A DNA stretch of 34,536 nucleotides, from NCBI GenBank assembly GCA_017452525.1, contig JAFTMG010000033.1, positions 1-34,536 on the forward strand. The letters are read 5' to 3'. Below are positions 29,213 to 34,536 of the stretch, piece by piece. Source of the DNA: Clostridia bacterium (GTDB taxonomy: Bacteria > Bacillota > Clostridia > Oscillospirales > CAG-272). The first letter of the stretch is position 1; each line of letters starts with the position of its first letter. The position numbers and the translations under genes were made by a program. A model generated the notes under the pieces. The model was not told where the DNA came from and made no database searches. It was given only the letters and a program-made list of their open reading frames with translations.

Positions 29213-30127
29213 TCAATACAGACCGCTGTATTTCGGAAGAGGATAGTCTGCCTCGTAGTTGCGGCAGAGGTCGAGAAAATCTTTTGCGGAGGAGGTCAGA
29301 AATTTGGATTTGTGCTTAACGATATGAAAACGGCGCCGGAAGGTCAGACCTTCTACGGTGACGGGAACGACGAGTCCCTTTCGGATCACGCCCGATACCA
29401 TACGGTAGGGGAGGACCGCGATGCCCAGCCCGTTGATAACCGCGTTGACCAGCGCGGTGGTGCTGACAGCCTCCCATTCAGGCGAGACGGAGAAATTCGC
29501 CTCTTCGATCACACGCTCAAACACTTCTCTTGTGCCGCTGCCGTGTTCCCGAAGTAAGAATTTTTGGTTTTTAAACTGTTCTGCCGTCAGCTTCTGTCCC
29601 GCTTGAAATTCACCGTCAGCAGGGCATATGACGACCAGCTGATCCTCCATATATTCCTCGCAGGACAGGGACGGATGATGTGCGAGCCCCTCGATCAGGG
29701 CAACGTCCAGCTCGTTGGAAAGCAGCTTCTCCTCCAGCTGTCCCGACGGCGCAACGGTAACTTTGATCCGTGTTCCGGGATATCGGCTGTAAAATGCCTT
29801 GACGTAGTTCGGCAGAAATTGCGATCCGATGGTGATGCTGGCACCCACCCGAAGAACGCCGAAATAGTCCCAGTCGCGGATCTCCTTTTCCATTTCGTCG
29901 AACAGGGAGGAGATATGGGTGGAATATTCCCAAAAGCGCTGTCCCGCCTCGGTGATGGAGAGGCGGCCACCGATCCGCTCAAACAGCTTTACGCCGTAAT
30001 ACTGCTCCAGATCCTTGATGGCAAGACTGACCGCAGGCTGTGTCATATGCATTGTTTCTGCCGCGCGCGTTGAATTGCAGCCGTTCTCACAGACCGCTCG
30101 GAATATCTGGATGTGCCTCAGTGTCAT
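29213..30127 (-). CDS. LysR family transcriptional regulator
   Basis: 304 residues. N-terminal winged helix-turn-helix (1-60: FRAVCENGCNSTRAAETM, then TQPAVSLAIKDLE) and a C-terminal periplasmic-binding-like effector domain (about 90-295). Helix and wing agree with the CysB/CbbR-type LysR group. It is divergent from the chromate transporter pair with overlapping promoters, so it most likely controls that pair and itself. The effector could be chromate, sulfate or another oxyanion; this is inference from context. Start ATG 30127 behind AAGGA. Confidence 0.9.
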   Translation of the reverse strand: MTLRHIQIFRAVCENGCNSTRAAETMHMTQPAVSLAIKDLEQYYGVKLFERIGGRLSITEAGQRFWEYSTHISSLFDEMEKEIRDWDYFGVLRVGASITIGSQFLPNYVKAFYSRYPGTRIKVTVAPSGQLEEKLLSNELDVALIEGLAHHPSLSCEEYMEDQLVVICPADGEFQAGQKLTAEQFKNQKFLLREHGSGTREVFERVIEEANFSVSPEWEAVSTTALVNAVINGLGIAVLPYRMVSGVIRKGLVVPVTVEGLTFRRRFHIVKHKSKFLTSSAKDFLDLCRNYEADYPLPKYSGLY

Positions 30128-30174
30128 GATTTTTTTCCTTTTTGCTATAAGTAAATATATATCGGACCCATTTA

Positions 30175-30213
30175 ATTATATTATTTCCATTATTCCTTGT
30201 CAAGAGGTATAAT
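30175..30213. promoter_or_regulatory. Overlapping divergent promoters for lysR and the chromate transporter genes
   Basis: Minus strand: perfect TTGACA (30203-30198), 17-nt spacer, perfect TATAAT (30180-30175) for lysR. Plus strand: TATAAT (30208-30213) with a weak TTTCCA (30184-30189) at 18 nt for the transporter. The plus-strand spacer covers the minus-strand -35, so only one promoter can readily be occupied at a time, a usual LysR arrangement with an activator-dependent target. Confidence 0.72.
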
Positions 30214-30234
30214 AAAAAACAAGGGGGAATGGAT

Positions 30235-30804
30235 ATGAACAACCGAAAAAAATATGGGGTGCTGTTTTGGTCGACCTTTCAATTGAGCGCCTGTACCTTT
30301 GGCGGCGGATTTGTCATCGTGCCGCTGATGCGAAAAAAATTTGTGAGTGAGCTGGGATGGATCGGGGAAGAAGAGATGATGGATCTGATCGCGATCGCGC
30401 AATCCTCTCCGGGTGCCATTGCCGTGAATGCGGCGGTGATGCTGGGGTACCGTGTGGCAGGCGTATTGGGGGCTTTGGTCTGCGTGGCAGGGACGGTCCT
30501 ACCACCGATGGGGATCATTTCGGCAGTCTCGGTTTTCTACGCACAGTTTCGTGAGAGCCCGCTTGTCGACGCGGCAATGTCGGGCATGCTTGTCGGTGTG
30601 GCGGCGGTGATTACGGACGTGGTCATCACCATGATCTGTGGGGTATGTAAGCAGCGGCGGATATTGCCCGTTGCCGTGATGCTCGCCGCATTTGCGGCAG
30701 TTCACATGCTGCATATCAGTATGATCGCCGTGATTCCCGCTTGCGGCGTGATCGGTGCGTGCGATACACTTTGCCGTGCGCGGCGGAGGGGAGTGGGGAA
30801 ATGA
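30235..30804 (+). CDS. chrA1: Chromate transporter, half-size subunit 1
   Basis: About 189 residues with five or six membrane helices. It is a half-length member of the chromate ion transporter (CHR) family, whose larger members are tandem duplications. The family signature is clear: SACTFGGGFVIVPLM near the start, LIAIAQSSPGAIAVNAAV and GALVCVAGTVLPP. ATG 30229 is in frame but touches the SD GGGGG; ATG 30235 is spaced 7 nt and preferred. It overlaps the second subunit by ATGA (30801-30804), so the two are made together and presumably form a heterodimer. In anaerobes the natural substrate may be sulfate or another anion. Confidence 0.9.
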   Translation: MNNRKKYGVLFWSTFQLSACTFGGGFVIVPLMRKKFVSELGWIGEEEMMDLIAIAQSSPGAIAVNAAVMLGYRVAGVLGALVCVAGTVLPPMGIISAVSVFYAQFRESPLVDAAMSGMLVGVAAVITDVVITMICGVCKQRRILPVAVMLAAFAAVHMLHISMIAVIPACGVIGACDTLCRARRRGVGK

Positions 30805-31364
30805 TCTATCTGGAATTATTCTGGAGCTTTTTTCAGATCGGACTGTTCAGCATTGGCGGCGGCTATGCGGCAATGCCGCTGATCAGGCATCAGGTGGCGG
30901 AGGTCCACCGCTGGCTGACGATGGAGCAGTTTGCCGATATCGTCACCATTGCGGAAATGACGCCGGGGCCGATCGCGATCAACGCCGCGACCTTTGTGGG
31001 GATCCGGGTAGCGGGTCCTCTTGGCGCGGTGGTGGCAACGGCGGGCTGCGTTGTTCCGTCCTGTCTGATCGTGATGCTTCTCGGCTTTTTGTATTATCGC
31101 TTCCGGGGGCTTGGCATCGTGCAGGGGATCCTGAGTGGCTTGCGGCCGGCGGTGATCGCCATGATCGCCTCTGCCGGGATCTCGCTGTTGCGGATGGCAC
31201 TGTTCGATGCGGAGGAGATCCCGCTTGCGATGGGTGCGGTCGAGCTGTTTCCCGCGGTGTTGTTTGGTGTGGCTTTTGCGCTGTTGCGCATGAAAAAGGT
31301 GAGCCCTATGCGGATCATCATGGGGACGGGTGTGATCGGAATGATCTTTTATTTTACATTTTGA
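30801..31364 (+). CDS. chrA2: Chromate transporter, half-size subunit 2
   Basis: 187 residues, the partner half-size CHR protein. Motifs: FFQIGLFSIGGGYAAMPL, then IVTIAEMTPGPIAINAATFVG split as IVTIAEMTPGP and INAATFVG, and GALGAVVATAG-type helices (here PLGAVVATAGCVVPS). It carries five to six membrane helices. The frame is open further upstream, but ATG 30801 lies in the ATGA overlap with the first subunit and is preceded by GTGGGGAA. The two halves have opposite membrane orientation in known pairs; here that is inferred. It is followed 13 nt later by a small unknown gene. Confidence 0.92.
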   Translation: MIYLELFWSFFQIGLFSIGGGYAAMPLIRHQVAEVHRWLTMEQFADIVTIAEMTPGPIAINAATFVGIRVAGPLGAVVATAGCVVPSCLIVMLLGFLYYRFRGLGIVQGILSGLRPAVIAMIASAGISLLRMALFDAEEIPLAMGAVELFPAVLFGVAFALLRMKKVSPMRIIMGTGVIGMIFYFTF

Positions 31365-31377
31365 GAGGAGGACGACG

Positions 31378-31935
31378 GTGGAACGTGAAGCTTTGACGGA
31401 AGGAACGGTGAGCGGAAAACAGCGCTACACCATATCGTCCGGCGTGTTGACGCGGGAGAGTGACGGAAAGCCGCTGTTGCGCATTGCGGGTGTTGGCGCA
31501 AAGCGTGAGAAACGGATCTGTACCATGGACGGGAAGATCCTGGGAAGCGTTGTTGTTCGCGGCAACGAAAGCGGGCATGTGAGTGAGCGGGAATATCTGC
31601 TTCTGGATACGCTGGGAAAGACGTGTGCCGTTGTGCGTCCCGCCTACGCGGCAGGGGAGGATCCGAATGAGGCGGGCTGGCCGGTCCATCGGACGCCGAC
31701 GGTCGATCGGGCTGAGGTGCTGATCAACGGAGAGGCGTGTGAACTGGTGATGCACGATACATACTGTTATACGTTGACCAAGCGCCATCGGCAGGGACAG
31801 GCAAGACTGAGACATAAGGGGCTTTGCGGCGGTTGGCTGGTGGAGGCGGAACAGGACTTTACACCGAAGATGCTGAGTGCGTTTTACGTCTTTTGCCGCT
31901 ATATGGAGCAGGAGAATGAGTTTCCAATCGTATAA
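31378..31935 (+). CDS. Unrecognised 185-residue soluble protein downstream of the chromate transporter
   Basis: Starts at GTG 31378, 6 nt after GAGGAGG. The 185-residue product has no signal or membrane segment and is rich in short beta-strand-like stretches (CTMDGKILGSVVVRG, EYLLLDTLGKTCAVVRP). It ends in a helix (KMLSAFYVFCRYMEQE). The overall pattern is loosely like tubby/LURP-one-type beta-barrel domains, but I cannot assign it. It is 13 nt after the second transporter subunit and before a terminator, so it belongs to that operon. Confidence 0.7.
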   Translation: MEREALTEGTVSGKQRYTISSGVLTRESDGKPLLRIAGVGAKREKRICTMDGKILGSVVVRGNESGHVSEREYLLLDTLGKTCAVVRPAYAAGEDPNEAGWPVHRTPTVDRAEVLINGEACELVMHDTYCYTLTKRHRQGQARLRHKGLCGGWLVEAEQDFTPKMLSAFYVFCRYMEQENEFPIV

Positions 31936-31940
31936 TGAAG

Positions 31941-31970
31941 AGGGCTGAGCGGGAAGGCTCAGCCCTTTTA
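31941..31970 (+). terminator. Intrinsic terminator of the chromate transporter operon
   Basis: AGGGCTGAGC (31941-31950) pairs perfectly with GCTCAGCCCT (31957-31966) around GGGAAG, followed by TTTTA. Confidence 0.9.
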
Positions 31971-32128
31971 TGATATTTGTGATATCTATAAATTTTATTT
32001 ATACACCCCATATTTCCCCCGGTATAACGCAAGAAAACGAAATTACATTTATTTCCAAAACCCAAAAATTGATACATAAAATGTGTGATTTGACCATCAA
32101 AAAAAGAAAAAAACGCCGTTTTGGCCCG

Positions 32129-32193
32129 TTGACGGTGCGTTTTTGCCATGATATGATGAAAGTGCTTCCAAGAGGCATTTCGGAGACACACTG
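32129..32193 (+). promoter_or_regulatory. Promoter and conserved leader motif of the first Thr/Ala-linker lipoprotein
   Basis: TTGACG (32129-32134), 17-nt spacer, TATGAT (32152-32157), then AGTGCTT near the transcription start and GGAGACACACTG at 32182-32193. The same elements in the same order and spacing precede the paralog at 34378. The preceding 31970-32128 is AT-rich with no gene visible. Confidence 0.75.
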
Positions 32194-32220
32194 AAAATCT
32201 AACATGAAGGAGAACACACC

Positions 32221-33324
32221 ATGAAAAAGAATCTGATGAGAGTATGCGTTTCCATGCTTGCGATTTTGATGTGCGCGGCATCCTTCGCATCCTGTGGCAG
32301 CAGCGAGGAGCCTGCCGACACCACCACTGCCGCTACCACCACCGCGGCAACCACCGAAGCGACCACGCAGGCAACCACTGAGGCAACGACCACAACGGCG
32401 GCGACCACCACCAAGAAAGAGACCACCACGACCACCACCGAGCCTCCCGCACCGCCGGTGGAGGAGGTGAAGGACGGACTGATCGTCTTCTACGAGGACT
32501 TCAATTCTTACGCAAACACCGACAAGACCGAGGATGCGCTCAAGGCGATCAAGTGGACCAAGCTGACCAAGGAAAAGGACGGCGTTTACAGCGAGTCCGA
32601 TGCCGAGTTTGCTATTGTGGACGGCAGACTGTACTATGACAACTACGATGCAGAGGCGCTTCCCGAGGGAGACACCCGCGTGCGCGGTAAGGACAGCTAC
32701 TACCGGATCGATATGCTGGTTGATGACTACATGAAGCCCATCTCCATGGGCAAGTATACGCTTCAGTATGATCTGGAGTATACCGATTCCAAGAGTATCA
32801 GCCGTTATGCGGTGGTCATCACCGAATGCTCTGCCGACGGTCAGTGCTACAACTCCTTCCATTTCCGTATCGGCGGCTATGGCAACAACCAGTGCCATTT
32901 CTACGGTTCGTGGAAGACCTACGATGCCTTCGACCCTGCAACCGACCTGTACGTTGCCTCCACCGCTACCGATGCGGAGACCGCGGCTACCAAGGGTACT
33001 CCCATCTCTTTCAAGCTGCTGGGTAAGTACTATAATAAAGAGGACGTTCATATGTTCGCGAACATCCCCGTTACCATCAGACAGCAGTGGGATCCCGAGA
33101 TGGGCCACAGCTGCTTTATGAAGACCGCGGAGATGAAGGATTTCGTGCAGGTCTCCGAGCCTTCCGTCAATGCAGACGGCCCCATGTATATCGGCTGGGA
33201 CGGTTGGGCGGTTCAGTTCAAGATCGGCGCGACCATTGACGGGTATATCGACAACATCGTGATCTGGACCGGACACGGCGCACAGCCCTCCGGCAAGACC
33301 GTTACCTATAAGCCGGCAGCCTGA
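32221..33324 (+). CDS. Lipoprotein with Thr/Ala linker and LamG/concanavalin-like domain
   Basis: 367 residues. A signal peptide ends in FASC (lipobox, Cys25), followed by a low-complexity linker of Thr, Ala and Glu (about 33-75, TTTAATTTAATTEATT and similar). A globular domain of about 280 residues (from VEEVKDGLIVFYEDF) follows, with a beta-sandwich character of the LamG/concanavalin type: FYEDFNSY near its start, repeated Y/W-rich strands and IDGYIDNIVIW near its end, as in domains that bind glycans. It is a surface-anchored protein, perhaps for carbohydrate binding. SD GAAGGAG. A paralog with an almost identical N-terminus starts at 34378. Confidence 0.82.
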   Translation: MKKNLMRVCVSMLAILMCAASFASCGSSEEPADTTTAATTTAATTEATTQATTEATTTTAATTTKKETTTTTTEPPAPPVEEVKDGLIVFYEDFNSYANTDKTEDALKAIKWTKLTKEKDGVYSESDAEFAIVDGRLYYDNYDAEALPEGDTRVRGKDSYYRIDMLVDDYMKPISMGKYTLQYDLEYTDSKSISRYAVVITECSADGQCYNSFHFRIGGYGNNQCHFYGSWKTYDAFDPATDLYVASTATDAETAATKGTPISFKLLGKYYNKEDVHMFANIPVTIRQQWDPEMGHSCFMKTAEMKDFVQVSEPSVNADGPMYIGWDGWAVQFKIGATIDGYIDNIVIWTGHGAQPSGKTVTYKPAA

Positions 33325-33422
33325 CCGTTGCGCAGAGTGGAGCGAAAACGTTTGAGCTGAGGCTTTACCTCCGCTTACCCGACGGATGTGTCACGGCGCG
33401 GTAAGCGAAAAAAACATTGTTT

Positions 33423-34031
33423 TCACCGGGTGCCCTTGGCGCCCGGTGTTTTTTTCTGTGCCTGCGCCTTCTTCTTTTTTGTCGCCGAGAAGCCGAAGGT
33501 GCCGATCTTTTTGCCCAGCTCAAAATATTCACCGTGGGCGAAGGCGGCGAGGTGCGCGCGCTCCAGATGCAGCTTGCCCTCCTTGTCCAACAGCGATTCG
33601 TCCACGTGGACGTGGAGTATGTCCGCCAGAAACATGTCGTGGGAGCCAAGAGGGATGATCTGTGTCACGCGGCACTCCAGCGAGAGGGGAGACTGCTCGA
33701 TGATCGGGCAGGCGACCTCCTTGGCGGGAGCGGGGGTCAGACCGCATTTTTCGAATTTATTGACCTTGGCACCGGTGTAGATGCCGCAATAGTCTACGGC
33801 GCGAACCATCTCGGCAGTGGCGAGATTGATGACGAACTCGCCGCTTTCTTTTATTATAGGATAAGAATACCGTTTCGGGCGCACCGAGATATAGGTTCTG
33901 GGCGGGACGGTGTTGGTGATGCCCGTCCAGGCGATGGTCAGAATATTGGGGTGCTCCATCGTGCCGCAGCTGACCATTGCCGGGGGCATGGGGGCGATCA
34001 GCGCGCCGCCGCGCCAGATTTGCTTTGCCAT
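33423..34031 (-). CDS. Flavin reductase family protein
   Basis: 202 residues, a FMN-binding split-barrel protein of the flavin reductase-like family, which uses or supplies reduced flavin. Visible landmarks: TIAWTGITNTVPPRTYISVRP split here as TIAWTGITNT and PPRTYISVRP, then EFVINLATAEMVRAVDYCG and LECRVTQIIPLGSHDMFLADI (family glycine and His-Asp segment). A Lys-rich tail (ATKKKKAQAQKK) follows the fold. Start ATG 34031 behind GGAGG; the open frame beyond it runs through a repeat-rich shadow and is not used. Its 3' end doubles as the terminator of the lipoprotein gene on the plus strand. Monocistronic. Confidence 0.88.
   Translation of the reverse strand: MAKQIWRGGALIAPMPPAMVSCGTMEHPNILTIAWTGITNTVPPRTYISVRPKRYSYPIIKESGEFVINLATAEMVRAVDYCGIYTGAKVNKFEKCGLTPAPAKEVACPIIEQSPLSLECRVTQIIPLGSHDMFLADILHVHVDESLLDKEGKLHLERAHLAAFAHGEYFELGKKIGTFGFSATKKKKAQAQKKTPGAKGTR
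33424..33456 (+). terminator. Intrinsic terminator of the lipoprotein gene, lying inside the convergent gene's 3' end
   Basis: CACCGGGTGCC (33424-33434) pairs with GGCGCCCGGTG (33438-33448), one T-G wobble, around CTT, followed by eight T. It overlaps the last codons of the flavin reductase gene on the other strand. Confidence 0.92.
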
Positions 34032-34077
34032 ATCGTTGTCCTCCGAGGGGATTTCCGTTTGGATCGGGTGTGTATAC

Positions 34078-34106
34078 AGTATAGCCCCAACGGCAGCCGT
34101 TGTCAA
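34078..34106 (-). promoter_or_regulatory. Flavin reductase promoter with an internal perfect palindrome
   Basis: On the minus strand perfect TTGACA (34106-34101), 17-nt spacer, TATACT (34083-34078). A perfect 7-1-7 palindrome CAACGGC-A-GCCGTTG (34088-34102) fills the spacer and touches the -35 box, well placed as a repressor operator. The rest of the intergenic stretch up to 34280 is AT-rich and holds a second small palindrome GCAATT-G-AATTGC (34193-34205) but no gene. Confidence 0.75.
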
Positions 34107-34280
34107 GAAAAACAGATCTTTTTTTCGCCTTCTCCGCAAATCGGCATCTGAATCTCCGAAAAACAACCATTTTGTTCCAAAACAGATATGATGCAATTGA
34201 ATTGCGCAAAATGTCAATGGTGAAATCCAACAAAAACTTGCGAAAAAGGAAAAATGAATGACAAAAAAAGCTTTAAATTC

Positions 34281-34346
34281 TTGACAAAAGGGAAAATACA
34301 TGGTATGATAATAGTGCTTTGTAAAAAGTAACCTGGAGACACACTG
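34281..34346 (+). promoter_or_regulatory. Promoter and conserved leader motif of the second lipoprotein paralog
   Basis: Perfect TTGACA (34281-34286), 17-nt spacer, TATGAT (34304-34309), then AGTGCTT and GGAGACACACTG (34335-34346), matching the layout at 32129-32193. The distance from -10 to the 12-mer is 24-25 nt in both. Confidence 0.78.
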
Positions 34347-34377
34347 GGGAAATTTTTTTGAGAAGGAGACTTTTACA

Positions 34378-34536
34378 ATGAAATCCACTCTGATTAAAGT
34401 ATGTGCTTCCATGCTGGCAATCATGATGTGTGCTGCTTCCTTCGTAGCATGTGGCAAGGCTGATGAGCCCGCTGACACCACCACTGCAGCTACCACCACC
34501 GCAGCTACCACTGCAGCAACCACCGAAGCCACCACC
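34378..34536 (+). CDS. Partial lipoprotein, paralog of the one at 32221 (cut by the window end)
   Basis: Only the first 53 codons are in the window. The signal peptide ends in FVAC (Cys25) and is followed by ADTTTAATTTAATTAATTEA, a Thr/Ala linker. The N-terminus aligns without gaps to the lipoprotein at 32221 (MKSTLIKVCASMLAIMMCAA against MKKNLMRVCVSMLAILMCAA). SD AGAAGGAG. The type of globular domain is unknown because it lies outside the window; the paralogy suggests another LamG-like surface protein. Confidence 0.85.
   Translation, partial: MKSTLIKVCASMLAIMMCAASFVACGKADEPADTTTAATTTAATTAATTEATT

Noticed and set aside
33423..34535. Extended 370-codon reading of the flavin reductase frame
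   Set aside because: Upstream of ATG 34031 the frame runs antisense through the Thr/Ala linker DNA (giving Val/Ala runs) and through the promoter; the SD and family alignment support 34031.

Overview
The window looks like a chromosomal segment of a moderately GC-rich, low-G+C-phylum anaerobe (Firmicutes, class Clostridia, most likely a gut Oscillospirales/Christensenellales-type lineage). This is inferred, not measured. The grounds are strong purine-rich Shine-Dalgarno (SD) sites, many sigma-A promoters with 17-nt spacers, a T-box leader in front of cysE/cysS, an intrinsic terminator after most transcription units, an RNHCP protein, a DUF6062 protein, a YhaN-like ATPase, lipoproteins with Thr/Ala linkers, and short palindromic repeats. 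I see no rRNA, tRNA, CRISPR array, intact transposase or phage module.

Layout. 1-2460: a possible partial gene on the minus strand at the left edge, a REP-like double hairpin, a DUF378 membrane protein, a TraX-family acyltransferase-like membrane protein and a TIM-barrel sugar phosphate isomerase/epimerase. 2460-3222: a gene-poor stretch with a perfect 28-bp inverted repeat, a second adjoining hairpin, a mobile-element gene remnant, then a consensus promoter, a 24-codon leader peptide rich in Phe and Tyr codons, and a candidate attenuator. 3223-12557: one nine-gene aromatic amino acid operon (aminotransferase, pheA, aroB, aroC, aroE-aroK fusion, aroQ, aroA, tyrA, DAHP synthase). It encodes every step from erythrose-4-phosphate + PEP to chorismate and on to Phe and Tyr.

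12558-17032: a 17-codon small ORF, an Ig-like-domain membrane protein, a lipoprotein, a decayed copy of the Ig-like gene, an RNHCP zinc protein and a large SMC-like YhaN-type ATPase. 17088-21389 (minus strand): a Cys T-box operon, cysE - TIM barrel - cysS - gtrA - peptidase C26. 21768-24747 (minus): an operon DUF6062 - mnmM - vanY. 24996-25608: a small AT-rich orphan gene and a striking array of short hairpins separated by a conserved 9-nt spacer that flips orientation mid-array. 25609-29135: a divergent locus with a neutral-ceramidase-like hydrolase and a DegT-type aminotransferase on one side and an AraC regulator on the other. 29213-31935: a LysR regulator divergent from a two-gene (half-size) chromate transporter pair plus a small unknown protein. 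31936-34536: two paralogous Thr/Ala-linker lipoproteins (the second cut by the window edge) that share a promoter-leader module, flanking an oppositely oriented flavin reductase.

The most interesting items are the inverted hairpin array (25385-25578), the aromatic leader peptide with alternative hairpins (3017-3202), the 28-bp perfect palindrome with GAAA loop (2492-2583), the ceramidase-like/DegT/AraC locus, and the promoter-leader module shared by the lipoprotein paralogs.
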